Shown here: positions 22,649 to 35,399 of the stretch, piece by piece
Layout of the letters: every line of letters begins with the position of its first letter
Position numbering within the stretch: the first letter of the stretch is position 1
Assembly: GCF_003576645.1 (NCBI RefSeq)
Contig: NC_044927.1
Location: forward strand, 10,574,115 to 10,638,114
DNA: 64,000 nucleotides
Origin: Ipomoea triloba
Lineage: Eukaryota; Streptophyta; Magnoliopsida; Solanales; Convolvulaceae
Direction: 5' to 3'
Position numbers and translations under genes: made by a program
The notes under the pieces: model-generated
What the model saw: the letters and a program-made list of their open reading frames with translations, nothing else
Databases searched by the model: none
Told to the model about the DNA's origin: nothing

Positions 22649-25600
22649 TTACAAATTATTAAAAATTTCTTTGTAAACGACATTTTGTGTAGTGTTCAAA
22701 AAGCCTCTAGATTCACCACATATTAAAACCTTAAGACCATCGGGATTACTAACCCTCGAAACTGCTACATACAATTGGCCATGGTTAAAGACGGGTTTTT
22801 TTAGTAAAAGTCCGACATGTGATAACGTCTGTCCTTGACTCTTGTTGATTGTCATTGCGTATGACAACATAACTGGAAATTGCTTCCTTTGAAATTTAAA
22901 AGGAAGTCTTGGGTCTGAAGGAGTCAATGTCAATCGTGGGATAAGAACATTTGTACCTGCATTGTTTCCACATAGGATTTGAGCTTCGATCACATGGTTG
23001 CCTAATTTTGTAACGATCAACCGTGTGCCGTTACAAAGGCCCAATGAGTGGTCTATATTCCTCAAAAGCATAATTGGAGATCCAACCTTTAATGTTAAAG
23101 AATGGTTTGGAACACCTGAACACCTCAAACTATTAAGAAATTCAGTGGTGTGTACTTCAGATAACATATTAGCATTTGTGTCTGACTTGCACACCGAATC
23201 ACAACTCAAATATGTCTTAGAAGATGCTTGATTCATATTGTTCATGTATTCATTGACATGATCAACAACATCTAATGTTGGAGCCAATATAGCTCTTGAC
23301 TCAAGATGTTTAGGATCCATTTCCCCACTGCAGTACGAAGGAAATGTGGTATCAACAATTTCTTTGATGGGGTCACCTTCGTTTTGCAATACAAACTGAG
23401 ACGGAATAACTATATTGCACTCACCGTCATTGTTTTGACCTAACTTTCCATCGCCTAAATCAGCAATCCAATTTGCAAAAGTCTCTAACTTCTCAACCTC
23501 TTCTCCAATTGTAATACCACGCAAACGCAAATTCTTGGTTAAACGAAGAACTTCACAATTGTTCCACAAGTAAGACGAATTAATACTGGCTTGTACTATA
23601 TCTTGTCTTGTGCCTTTCGGAATAACCGGAAGTATTTGTCTAAAATCACCACCGAGGACAACTGTTTTTCCACCAAATGTCATTTCTGAACTTTTTGAAT
23701 GTGAGAAACGCATTAAGTCTCTCATTGTTCTATCTAATGCTTCAAAACAATGTTTGTGCATCATAGGAGCTTCGTCCCAAATGATCATCTTTGCTTTTAC
23801 AATTAATTCAGCAAGTGGACTACCTTGCTTAATGTTGCAAGTGGAGTCTTCATTAATAGAAATGGGTATAGCAAACCTTGAGTGTGCAGTCCTCCCACCA
23901 GGTAGTAGTAAAGAAGCTATACCGCTTGATGCCACATTTAAAACAACTTCACCCTTGGATCTTAAAGCAGCTGACATTGTCCTCCATAAAAATGTTTTCC
24001 CTGTGCCACCATATCCGTAAACAAAAAACAACCCACCTTTATTTGATTGAACATCTTGAATAACTTTTTTGTAGATTGATAACTGTTCATCAGTTAGTTT
24101 TGAAACCAAACTTTCATGTTCTTGTTTTAAAGCTTCTCGGTCATATGCCATTTCCTCGTACAACAACCGATTACCTAAAAACCAGTCATTACTTCTATTT
24201 GGTATTGGCATGGGTGGATAATCTGCTAATGACTTGTTCCAAGTATTCAACAACTTTTCAACTTCAATCAAAGCAAAATTGTATTTTTGGGCTTCATTGA
24301 GGATTAAATCTATAAAGGGTATAAAAAATTGATTTAGAGATATAAAATAAAATTTGATTAAAAAAATAATATTGTGTTGTGAAATTTATACCTGGAATAT
24401 TTAAATTTCTTCTAGCATTGAATTCAGCATCGTCTGATAGGTACTGCCGAACAACTTCCCATACATTTTCTGGCTTGGCCATTGAGTTTGAGGTCAATAA
24501 TGTAACAAACAATTTCCTCAAAGAATGGGAAGAAGACCACAATGCTGCTTCAGTTATTGCATCAACATATTCTTTATCATCCTCAATTAAACCACGTGCA
24601 TAACATGCATCTCTAAATGAATTATATTGCACACCATCCACCGTTTTGATATCATCAAAGCAAGTCGGTCCACGAACCATGTTTAGAAGACATCTAAGAT
24701 AAAAGAGTTCGCCACAATTGGGTGGAACATAGAAAATACGACCGATTGCCCACTTCCTTTGCCTAGGATTCCATTCTCTTTTATCTTTTTTCCAAACAAA
24801 TTTCGTTGGCATTTCTGCATACGTCAATTGTCGGGCCTGAGTGTATTTGAGGTTAGCCTCAAACCATGCAGTGAACATACTGTGTGCGACTGTTGGACGG
24901 TTGACAACATCGCCGACCACATCATCATCATCAAATATGATAGATTGCTCATTTGGTAGATGAAAACTCAATCGCTCAACAGAAGGATTCCTAAATTGTA
25001 TATCAAATGCAAATATCCTCCAAGCGGCCTCACATGGTGAAATATACCTACAATCATAGTACATCTTTATTTCATCTATCTCCTTTCCAGTACCTTTTTC
25101 TGCCGCACTATTGTAGAATTCAGCTGTAACCCTATCGTTGCCTTTGTTGACGTACTTGAATAAGTACTTAATTGATCGGGACTGATTACACCATTCAACA
25201 TTAATATGCGCCCTATACTTCAGCAACAAATACCTGTTGTGTGGAACAACATATCTACTATCAAGCTCAATGCCATTCTTTGTTATGGTACGACCATTAT
25301 CGCTCCTACGATAAATAGGGTAGCCATCTTCATCCAAAGTGGACTTCTCAACAAATTTCTTTGGGTAGAATTTAGAGCATCTACCATTCACCATGCAAGG
25401 TGAACTCTTCCTCGCTGAACCACAGGGTCCGTGCATCATAAATTCTTCTACAGCTTTGTAATACTCAGGATCACACAAGTCACTTGGTACCTCAGCAGAT
25501 ATCATCATGTCAATATCTCTCGGAGTCGAAGCAGAATGACTTTTGGCCAGAAATAGTAATATGTGAGCATGTGGTAACCCCCTTTTTTGGAATTCAATTG

Positions 25601-28600
25601 TGTAGATAACTGAAAGGAAAAAGAAATGAAAGGTTAGTTTTTTTGTAACTATAATTTATAGATAATTTAAAGGTAAAATATTTTTAAAAAATTACCTGCT
25701 AAAACAGATCCAAAAATGTTATCTTTCCGAAGCTCTTTTATAAGTGCATTTAACTTCATCTTAAAAACACGACATATAATATCTGGCCTATCCTCAGCCT
25801 TTAATCTCCTTGCTTGTAAAAATCTTTCAATCTCCGGCCACTTGGGGTTACATGTGAATGTAATAAAAAGACTTGGATACCCAATCCATCTGCAAATTGC
25901 CATCGCATCTTGGTAATTCTGAACCATATATCTTGCGCCTCCAGTAAAACTCGATGGCAAAATGATTCGCTTTCCTTGGGCCGTAGGATCTACTTCTCCA
26001 CGTGTTAATGCATCAGTCAAACATTTATATGACTCACATCGAAGGGATTTCTGGTGAGTCCTAATGTATACTAAGCGCCCTGATTCAATCATAGTATATG
26101 CATCCACCAGAAATTGTTGAAATAACCTTCTAGCATACAACAATGTTGACATTTCATACACTTTATCCTGTAGGCGAAAAGAAAAATATTCTCTGGGACT
26201 AATGCGATTTCTCCCTGCTGCACTTCTACCATCAACTTCTGCAAATTGAATGTCCTCTCTATACTCGTCTTCACCATATGGAAAGAGCAATGGATACTGA
26301 AGTGGGAGATATGCAGGATTTAATTCACTGATTCTTTGAAAATGACCAGCCTTTGATTCTACCAAGATATCACGTTGCCCCATGTTTGGATCTATATCTC
26401 CCACAATCAATGCAGCAACTTCTCCAACTTGGGGCAAGTTATATGTCCTTGCATCTTTAGTCCTCTTTCCAATAAGTTTGATCTTAATCTCAGTCATGGG
26501 ATTAGTTTCAATCTCTGATCTCGCCATTCTAAAAGTTTTGACTAAAACATTATTGTGATCCAATGCATCTTTAATATCTTGGACGATATCAACATGTAAT
26601 CTATTAGTAGAATCATCTTCTCTGCATATGCAAAATGGACAAACCAATAAAATATTATCATTCTATTAGAATGAAATAAATGAATACAACATTAACTTGA
26701 AAGAATTCACTTACCCAAGTGCACGGAGTCGATTTTCTATCTCATTTTGAGTGTCATAAATATATAATTGTGCAAATTTGGGACGTGCACGTAATTCTGG
26801 AAGCAAGCTGCCCATTAAGTGAAAATTCTGCCCATGCAACCTAAATACGGGTGGACTATTTCCATTGTTAATAGTCCTATCAATTTTCCCACCCATGGAA
26901 GTAAAGCAAAACATATTGTTATAAGATCGAATATTTTGCAAAAAGTGGGTACTCTTAACATCGTTATTAAAAAATAATCCAAATATTGAGGTCGGTGGAG
27001 TTGAAGGCGGAGGCAACTTTATCTTCCCATGAGTACAACAGAGCGAATACTTGGGATTTTGATTACCCATAACCTTGTTTATTCTTTCTTCCAACCAAAA
27101 TAAAGCACCACAATGGTCACATGCATATATTTGATCACCAAAGTCCAAGTAGGTACCTAAAAAATAAAATAAAATTATGGTATAGAAAGGATTCATTGCT
27201 AAATTACTAATATCTATATACTAACAATTATGAATAGAGGCCCTTGAAGTTGAAGTAGTAGTGGCATTTTCAAACTCAGGCATCAACAGGCGATTCACTA
27301 ACAAATTTGGTTGTCTAAAGGTGGGTTCCACAACACATGAGCCCGAAGAATTACCTTTTTAAAACAAAAGATTGATTACAAATTAAAACTATACCAAGAA
27401 TTAAAACTTAAAATGTAAAAAAGGATTGAAAGATAAAGTGTTGATATTTAGATACTAACCATTATGAATAGAGCCCATTGAAGTTGAAGCAGTAGTGAAA
27501 TTTTCAAACTCAGGTATGGAAAGACTATTTCCTTCCAAATTCGGTTGGCTAAAGGTGGGTTCCACAATGCATGAACCAGAAGTATTACCTTTTTATAAAG
27601 GATTAGAAATATAAATCATATTTCCTCAAAAAAAAAAAAGAAATATAAATCATATTAAGAATTATAAAATTTAATTTAAATTGTAATAATGATGACTAAC
27701 GATAATATTGGTAAATAATTTACCGTTGGTCAAATTAGCAAAGGGTATACGGATAACAGTTGACTTTGCACGTGTACTGTTAAGAGGAGTCTGCTGACAC
27801 GTACTTGATTGAATATTAGTAGCTGCAAGTATTTAAAAAAATCATTATCAATAAATAATATTCTCAAGAAAATGAATTGACAAAATGATTGAACATATAT
27901 TGACTAATGGTTTCAGTGTTAACAAAAGGCATACGCACTTTTATCATTGGATATTAAAAGATAGTAAACTAAAAAAATAGGTATACATTGGAACATAATT
28001 TTGTACCATTAGTCAATGTGTTATTTGGCGTATGAAGTGAACTCCCCACATGTCCAAGTACACGTCTTTTATTATGAAGAGATGTATTTTTGCATGTAAG
28101 ATGGGATTTGGAATTGATAGCTGATAATAAGTTTGAATTAACTGCAAAGAGAAATAGAGATTTCAATTTTATAAAAAAAAAAAAAAAAGAAGAAGAAGAA
28201 AAGTCTAGGAGATAGTTTATTGCATCATGTTATAACAAATTGAAATAAAAAAATATTTGATAACGGTAAATAAAGAAGTAAATAAAATGCAATGGTTGGA
28301 TTTCAAAATATAGTAGAGTTTAATTAGATCGTAAGCAACTTGATATTTCGTCTCCCCAATTTAAATATTGATAATTAATGCTGTCAAATGTAAATAAATA
28401 AATAACTTGTAATATAATGTGGGGAAACAACATGCTTAGAGTGTGTACTAAGGGAATTAGAGTTTTTAAAATGATAAATATTTAATTACAAATTGTTTTT
28501 ATGAAGAATATACAATAATTTTGAAAAATGTAAAAAATAAATATAATAAAAAATTAGAATTAAATCAAACAATTGTTGGAATAGGAAAAAATATTGTACC

Positions 28601-28695
28601 GTGCATGATCTGGCTAGTAGGAGTGTTGAATGGTGCACCTTGTATGAAAATTTTCTCACTTTGAGGGTTATTATCAGATAAAATTTCTTTGTCGT
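22649..28695 (-). CDS. Helitron Rep-helicase (RepHel), spliced
   Basis: The protein nicks and rolling-circle copies the Helitron. Exons inferred on the minus strand: 28600-28695, 28007-28141, 27724-27822, 27460-27588, 27226-27354, 26715-27156, 25696-26621, 24392-25609, 22649-24309. All have GT-AG borders and matching phases, giving at least 1,611 residues; the start-codon exon was not found. The order is an N-terminal variable region; a Cys-rich finger (CDHC..CCTHGK); a Helitron-like N domain with Rep motif GYPSLFITFTCNPKW; the HUH motif GLPHAHI (25560-25590); the two-tyrosine motif KYLFKYVNKG; then a PIF1-type helicase with Walker A GYGGTGKT, Walker B IIWDEAP and C-terminal VAVSRV. All catalytic signatures are present without frameshifts in the long exons. 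Two upstream exons are tandem duplicates. Confidence 0.92.
27226..27588 (-). repeat. Duplicated 129 bp exon in RepHel
   Basis: Exons 27460-27588 and 27226-27354 have the same length and the same phase, and encode related 43-residue peptides: both contain SGSC.VEPTF.QPN and PEFEN.TT.STS. The spacing is 234 bp. Because the introns are phase 1 at each border, the duplication adds residues without changing frame. Confidence 0.85.
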
Positions 28696-28842
28696 CTGCA
28701 TCAAAATATTTTTTTACTAAATTAAATAAGTACATGGCCATATGACACATCCAATATAAATAAATTTGTATAAAGGAAGGTAATTAATCATCAACTGAAT
28801 AATATTTTTTAAAAGATATCATAATAATAATTTTATTTACAC

Positions 28843-28847
<5 letters not shown>

Positions 28848-28889
<42 letters not shown>
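28848..28889. repeat. (AT)n microsatellite
   Basis: About 20 AT units upstream of RepHel. Confidence 0.95.
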
Positions 28890-28896
<7 letters not shown>

Positions 28897-29039
28897 TTAA
28901 TTATTAGAGGTAAATTTAATATTATAATAATAATTATTATTATTATTCAAAAAAAATATAGTTTATTATTTAACAGGCCCAATCCATGTACATACCTAGT
29001 ATTATGTGTATTAATTAACTACCCAACAACCTAGCCCAC

Positions 29040-29500
29040 TAATACAGCCCAACTCCGGTCCACAAACCCAACATATATAAGCCACAGAATCTGGATCAAA
29101 GTATCAAACCAAACCCCCCTATCCTATTTTCCAGTCGTCTTCTTCGCCTCTTTGCCCTAACCCCTTACTACCTCCCTCTACGCAGCAAATGGAAAGCAAG
29201 CCAAAATCATCGACCTAAAACCTGTATGATAGGAAAATTTGTTCTATAGCTTCTTCGATTTAATATTCTGTGGTTTGAGACAAACGCCGATCGCGACCGC
29301 AAGCTAAACTCCACCACCGAGAGACTGCCGACGATGACCAACCCAGTCACAGCAGCCATTCACGGCCGACGACCTTCTCCGGTTCACCAGCGTCAATATA
29401 GACCCTCTCCGGTTCTCCCAGCGAGCAAAGACCAACACGGCCACATATCATTGCAGCAGCTCCATCGACTTGAACCACCAGCCATGTGGTGAAGTTCTAC
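29040..29500 (+). promoter_or_regulatory. Gene-like promoter and leader inside Helitron
   Basis: A TATA-like ATATATAAGCC at about 29072 is followed by a C/T-rich stretch typical of plant 5' leaders and a GC-rich exon-like block (29280-29490) with a 53-codon frame starting MTNPVTAAIHGRRPSPVHQ. It runs opposite to the Helitron genes and has much higher GC, suggesting a captured 5' end of a host gene. The protein is not recognised. Confidence 0.45.
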
Positions 29501-29962
29501 AGATTTATAATTTCTATAGATTCTAGCGAACACATCTTCTAATTTCTACAGATTTCTAATTCCAGCCATATCTGCTATTTTTTTCCCAACAAATTTGGAT
29601 TTTCAAATGTTATGTTCAAGCTGAACGAATACATAGATGTTGCCGGCACCAAAAAAAGGAGGAAGAATTTGATATAAAAAAATAGGAAGAATGTTCGCTC
29701 AGCTAAGTTCATTAATCCATTTGTTATTTTTTGTTCTGAATATATAATCTATTTTAACATTTTGTAGCAGTTTTATGTGTTTGTTGTTTTATTTTTTTTC
29801 CTCTGTATGAATCTGAGGTTATGTTAGTGTTTCTTTCAAGTATCTTGGTTAATTTTTACTGAGAAAGAATTAGTTAATTTTTAAGTTTCTTGGTTACCGA
29901 ATACATTTCTTAAATAGGGTTACTAAATATAATTTATATGCAATACATATGCAAATATACTA

Positions 29963-30046
29963 TAAGAGTTATTCATTAGTGATTAACAGTCCATTATTTT
30001 CCTGTAAGAGTTATTCATTAGTGATTAACAGTCCATTATTTTCCTG
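29963..30046. repeat. Perfect 42 bp tandem duplication
   Basis: Units begin at 29963 and 30005 (TAAGAGTTATTCATTAG) and are identical. Confidence 0.93.
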
Positions 30047-30270
30047 CTTTATTTGTACCTATATTGTTCTTCTTAACACAGTTGTTGAGATATTTGCACA
30101 TGATGAGAATTAAATGTGATGATTTATGCAGTTAGGAATTAAGGTTGTAATACCTGGATTTGGAGAAGATTGTGGCTTCCTCTTTCTTCCTATGATTGTT
30201 GAAGTGGTTATTTTTCTCATTCTGCAGGACTTGGGTTCTGGAATCAAAAGAGACTTGGTTGAAATGATTT

Positions 30271-30595
30271 TTAAGATAAGAAGTGTACACACATATATAG
30301 GAGTGTATTTTTTTAAGATAAGAAGTGTACACACATATATAGGAGTGTATTCCCCAATGCAGGAAACTCTAAAAGTAAACTCTGTAAATTTGTTTACATT
30401 CCCAATGTCAGCTAAAGCTGGAGTACAGCTGGATTGTAAACGCACTAAAACTTTTTTCTTTGAACTTATACTGGATTGTAAACGCACTAAAACTTTTTTC
30501 TTTGAACTTATAAAACTTTTTAATATTCTAATATTTATATAATTACATTCTTAAAAACTTTTTAATATTCTAATATTTATATAATTACATTCTTA
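30271..30595. repeat. Three separate perfect 42 bp duplications
   Basis: Pairs start at 30271/30313, 30429/30471 and 30512/30554. Each pair has a different sequence but the same 42 bp period and no mismatches that I can see. The last two pairs adjoin. Confidence 0.92.
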
Positions 30596-31189
30596 TTTCT
30601 AGAAAATGGAATGTGATGCTTATACTACCACCAGATAGACTAAGACTCCTTACAGGTTAGCTCTAATTCTTCTTGTTAGTTTTTGAAAAAAGATTTAGAA
30701 TTTATTTTTGAAAAAAAAGTTTTTGAAATCTTTTGTTGATGTAAAATGAAATATTTAGAAAGAATATGTTGTGGGCTATTTCTTCATTCTTTAACTGTTT
30801 GGTATAACTGCAGTATGAGATATTGTTAAGGTAATGTCCATAGGAAAGCCATAAGATAATTCGTGAGAATCCAGTCCAGGCTTTCATATTAAGATTCAAC
30901 ATCTACCATTAAAGCTGTTTTTTTTTGTTAATGGTATATCAAATGGCATTAGAATTAAACACCCTAATTTCTGTAATGGTATATATGTAAAATGTTGTCG
31001 TATTTATCCAGTACCTTTATAGTAGTTGAGTACACACAGTTTCACCTCCACCAAACAGTAGTTATCACTAAGTTTTTGTATTAAAAATCACTCACACAAT
31101 TGGCCTTTGTTTAAAGATTGTTGGTGAAGCTTGTAGAAAGTGGATATGTATGAAACGTGTATCAAAATTGCAATGTTGGATTGTTTGTA

Positions 31190-31291
31190 GGTGTGCTGTG
31201 GAGTTTGCATCAGATCTTAGATTTGCTATTTTCAGTAAGAACTCTCATCACAGGAAAGGAGTGAAGACTGCTTCTGTTAGTATATCTCACA
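31190..31291 (+). other. Exon-like sequence of unknown origin
   Basis: A frame reading CAVEFASDLRFAIFSKNSH and onward is bounded by TTTGTAG before and a CAG/GTAAGT donor after, on the plus strand between the two Helitron genes. It is compatible with a captured internal exon of the same donor as the promoter-like block at 29.0-29.5 kb, but the product is unknown. Confidence 0.3.
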
Positions 31292-31510
31292 GGTAAGTGC
31301 TATGAATTTGACATCAGTGTTATATTTTAAAATATTATGATTAATTTATTTTTAGAAAATGTCATGTGATGAAATTATGGCCATGTTTGATTGAACAACT
31401 GAAACGTTATATTTGTTTTTTTTAGAAAGGATTGAAATTAAACAATAAAGAATAACAAATAGACAATAATATAGGAAAACATAGAGTGGACTGCAAAGTG
31501 ATGCAATTAT

Positions 31511-31598
31511 AAAACATATTGTCCAAAATATATTGCACTGTAAAGTGCAATTACAAAACATATTGTCCAAAATATATTGCACTGTAAAGTGCATACTG
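31511..31598. repeat. 44 bp tandem duplication
   Basis: Units begin at 31511 and 31555 (AAAACATATTGTCCAAAAT). Confidence 0.85.
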
Positions 31599-31758
31599 TC
31601 CAATGATAACGCACTCAAAGTGCATATTGTCCATTGAGTCCACAAACATCACAACAAAATAAGCAATCCAAAAATACATAATCAAACAGACTTAATACAA
31701 AGTGCATACTATAAGATTGATCAAGAACACCACCAAAATAGAAAGATTTTCCCCAAGA

Positions 31759-34115
31759 TTAATTTTTTTCCTGCTTGATTATAAAAGCCTTAGATCTTTT
31801 CACATCTTGACTGGATGAAAATTGGTCTAGCAGACATCTTTTGGTGGCCCCTGGCTCAACTTTTTCAGCACTATCCTCTCGTATGGCTTTGAGACTTTGT
31901 TGCACAGCTGGGCTGCTAGCTTCATCTCCAGATTCACTGTCCTGTAGAAGAATATATATATTTGGTTTAGACTATTGCTTTTAAAACTTAGATTAAGTGT
32001 ATGGATTAGTTATGTACATCAGAATCCTCATCCTGTTGTTCTTCAACAATCATTTTTGACAACTCATCATGATCATCAGTCAATGATGGACAGTACAATA
32101 AAACTAACTCATCATCATTAGTTAACTTCAAAACTGGAATTGGTTTTGCAGGGTTTTTAAGATGCTCATCCTTAACTGAAACTTTGAAAACCATTGCTTT
32201 GTTACGAAGAGATTCCAATTCAGTTGGAATCTCAGAATCATCCTGCCAAAGAAAACAAAACTTAGTTGCATATACCTGTGAATATGCATATATATTTTGA
32301 AAACAAAACTTAGTTCCAACTTAATACTTTTTTCTAAAGTTTCTTAAGTGTAGGACAAAAATGCATATACCTGTGAATATTTGCTTTTCAAATCAAATGC
32401 AGACATTCCAATAAGTTCAGTGCATTCCTTGTCCCAAAGCAATAATGGAGCATCACTTGTCTTGTCAACAACCCTAACAATTAATCTGTACCTCAGTGTT
32501 CTTTCGGGGCAACTAAGAAAACACTTGTCACACTTCAAACTACCCTGGTTTGGATCAAGCTTCTTAAAGCATCCTTTAGTACTGCAAGAAGTATAATACC
32601 AATGCCGACCACTCTCCAATCCAAAAATTTTAGCAGGTACAAAATAATGACCTTCCTGTATAAGTAAACATAAAATAACATTTATTTTTGAGTAAAACTG
32701 TACAATAATTCCTTCACATGCAACTGGAAAATTGACATACCTCAGCCCTGCCATACAAATCAATGATAGTGCTCACTATCACTGGAGTTTTGGAATTGTT
32801 GTCGACACTATTACCATATGACAACATGGACATACTGTTTATGCTTCTAGGGGAGTGTGATCAACCTTCAAACTGAAATTTAATTCAACATTGTAAACAT
32901 GTTTTACATAAAGAATATAACAACATTTATGAATTGATGTAAAAAAAAAAAAAAGCTGGAACAAATATTACCTAGCTTTGAAAAAAAAAAAAAAAAGCTG
33001 GAACAAATATTACCTAGCTTTGAAAAAAAAAAAAAAAAGCTGGAACAAATATTACCTAGCTTTGAAATCTGCAAATTCTTTACAGTCATGATTAAACCAT
33101 ACTTTGGTGGCAGTATATGAACTTGAAATTCTGACTTCATCTATTAAATAAAAGAAATTTAGTGCAAGGAAATTATATAGCTTAAATGAAGTTGTATTCT
33201 AACTGAATTTTTTTTATAGAAGTGATGTGAACTTACTGTCAACCCGTTTTGCTCGACAAAGTTGTAGCAAAATAATCAAAGGGCCATCGACGTGTGCATT
33301 AAAAAAAGGCATCACTGCCTCAACATGATCATCCCATAAAGTACACTTAATCCGATTGTCCCTAAAATACAATTAAATAAAATCATAAAAACATTTGAAA
33401 TATGTATTTATTGTATTAATTGTTTAACTTATTGAACTTACTTGGCATCCTCAATCAGAAAATCCACCAGTTTAGAAGGATGACCAGCTATAATCTTATC
33501 TTTTGGAGAGTAAAACTCAACAACGCGACCAATGACATCTACAATGAAATTGTATGTAAAAAAATATATTTTAAAAATAAATAAATTAATTAAATTAATA
33601 CTTAATAATGTATCGACCAATTATTTGTTTGTCAGAAACCACCCCTGATATTAGATCATCGAAAGACTTAAGACGAAAAATCAGGTTTGGAAAACTTTTT
33701 CTCCTGTGTCTCTGGACTTGTGTTTCGTGATTAAACTTGATCATGTATCGGTGCTCAGTTGTTTTGTACTGATAGTAGTTTGAAATCACCAGGAAATTTT
33801 TGATTGCATACACTTGACCTTCTTGTAACACATTGGTAAACTGTGGCACATATTGTTTTGGAATGCTTCCATGTACATACGTGCCCTATAAAAAAAAATT
33901 ATAAGGTTAAACAGCATGAAACGATTGCTTTTTTTATTTTTAAAGGAAAAAATTATTACTTAATATGAGATTACCTCAGAGTCATGAAAAAGGCATTCTT
34001 GACTCTTTATCACCTCTGTGTTTCTCCCTTCAGGAACTATGTATGTTCTGACTAATCTGAGTCTTATGGCCTTTTTGGTATAATCTGGCCTGATGTCTTT
34101 TCCTAAGACGTACAA
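31759..34115 (-). CDS. RPA70-like single-strand DNA-binding protein of the Helitron
   Basis: Exons on the minus strand: 33975-34115, 33618-33885, 33442-33538, 33237-33361, 33056-33140, 32741-32872, 32371-32655, 32018-32242, 31759-31941, all with GT-AG borders. The first two code for an OB fold (IRLRLVRTYIVPEG, FTNVLQEGQVYAIKNF); the next for a second OB fold (VIGRVVEFYSP, CTLWDDHVEAV); and 32371-32655 for the RPA C-terminal zinc-ribbon OB fold with CSTKGC and CDKC cysteine pairs. The tail is acidic, then basic, ending IKQEKN. RPA-like genes are regular partners of RepHel in plant Helitrons. No start codon is visible in the first exon; a stop precedes it, so a further 5' exon is needed or the gene is damaged. 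An in-frame stop near 32860 in exon 6 also suggests decay or a different splice. Confidence 0.82.
32941..33066. repeat. Triplicated 42 bp unit spanning an RPA splice donor
   Basis: GCTGGAACAAATATTACC starts at 32955, 32997 and 33039. On the minus strand each unit carries the CTAG/GTAATATT donor of RPA exon 5 next to a T-run, so the gene has three tandem copies of this donor. Confidence 0.9.
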
Positions 34116-34227
34116 CTAAGCCATTTGCAGATTTTACAAATCAGAGATCAAAGGATTCAAAGAAACAACAAACTGGAAGGTGAATGGTGACCTGCTGCTG
34201 GTCTGAATGTATAGAATTTATAGAAGA

Positions 34228-34575
34228 AGATTGAAGCTTGTATAGTGGAACAATTTGAAATTGCCTCGGGGTGTTAAATTCCACTGAAAAAGGTAAATAG
34301 GTTTTGCCTATATTATGGATCTTTGTCCAAAGAGTGATTTAAGGTGGTAGTTGCCTTTTTTGTTAAGAAAGTATACTGTTTTTGTAATTTCCTGGTGGCG
34401 ATAAACTCCACTGAAAAAGATTGCACCTTGTATAGTGGAACAATTTGTAATTGCCTAGGGGTGTTAAACTCCACTGAAAAAGGTAAATAGGTTTTGCCTG
34501 TATTATGGAGCTTTGTTCAATGAGTGATTTAAGGTGTTGTCCTTTCTGTCCCAAAAGTATACTGTTTTGAAGGTC
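34228..34575. repeat. Diverged ~190 bp direct repeat upstream of RPA gene
   Basis: TATAGTGGAACAATTTG recurs at 34241 and 34431, each followed by CCACTGAAAAAGGTAAATA. It lies between the RPA exons and the Helitron 5' end, where promoter sequence would be expected. Confidence 0.75.
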
Positions 34576-35269
34576 CTAGTTGTGCGGACTATTTTATATT
34601 TTAATAAGGTTGTATTTTATATAATGGAGATTTGTTCTTTTGTATAAAAAAAAACAAAATAAAGAGTCATTTGAGGTGTTTGTTTTCCTTTTTGTCTCGT
34701 TTATATTTTGTGTTTTTTTTTTTTTGGCAGAAGTCTACTTAATTTATTATGATGGTTGTCTAAAAGTCCAAACGGTGTCACTTTGTTTAGGCGGGAAAAG
34801 CAAGAATGTGATTGGCCAAAGTTTTATGGCTTTAGTATATAGAAGGATTATATGTTTACTCAATAAGAAACTTTATTTAAAAATTTATATAAACTCATAC
34901 TCTTAATTTAAAAAAAAAATCATAAATGTTTAGAAAGGGTTTAGGGACTACTTTAATCCATACAAATTTAGAAATTAAATTATTTTAATTTGTAAATATA
35001 ATTCACTTAATTATAATAAATTAAATAGCAAATATAATTAATGAAATGAAATTATAAAATTAACTAAATGTATATCATAAATATTTAAGAATTAAGGATG
35101 TGACTAAACCACAGTTTATTTAATTTCTATTTTCTTTCATTCTTTTTCTTTTCGTCGTTATAAAATTTTAAAAAAAAAAAACATTTTAAGAAAAACATTT
35201 AGTTCTAAATTGTTAGGAAGAATGTTATTTAGATTTGGATGATGCTAATATTTGCAAAGATAAGCAAGT

Positions 35270-35399
35270 TAGAACCCTTAAAGCCGGGCAACACACCCAC
35301 CACCGTCGCCTCGTAGTAGGATCCCATAAAGCCTTCCTCGTTGCTCAACACCTCCACCGCGTCGCCAATTCGGTACCCCACCGTGTTTACAGTACTCAT
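35270..35399 (-). pseudogene. Agenet-domain protein N-terminal fragment
   Basis: From an ATG at 35399 the minus strand reads MSTVNTVGYRIGDAVEVLS, then EEGFMGSYYEATVV, a clear Agenet (Tudor-like) module start as in plant chromatin and mRNA-transport proteins. It stops within about 45 codons and no further exon follows in the expected direction. It lies between two Helitron 5'-type ends, so capture by the outer Helitron is plausible. Confidence 0.65.

Larger units (their letters stand above)
22525..34847 (-). mobile_element. Autonomous Helitron
   Basis: 3' terminus on the minus strand: hairpin CCGTGC-ATC-GCACGG (22537-22551) then CTAG (22525-22528) followed by T. The 5' terminus candidate at 34843-34847 reads TCTATATACTAAAGCC on the minus strand, in keeping with TC-starting plant Helitron ends. 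Between them, in the same orientation, lie an RPA-like gene (31759-34115) and a Rep-helicase gene (22649-28695), the two hallmark genes of plant Helitrons. At 12.3 kb it also holds DNA of unknown origin (28.9-31.7 kb). A second 5'-type end at 36151 leaves the outer border open. The helicase and Rep frames are intact, so it may have moved recently. Confidence 0.85.

Noticed and set aside
23610..24020. Plus-strand ORF of 136 codons at 23610-24020
   Set aside because: It is a shadow of the Helitron helicase exon on the opposite strand.
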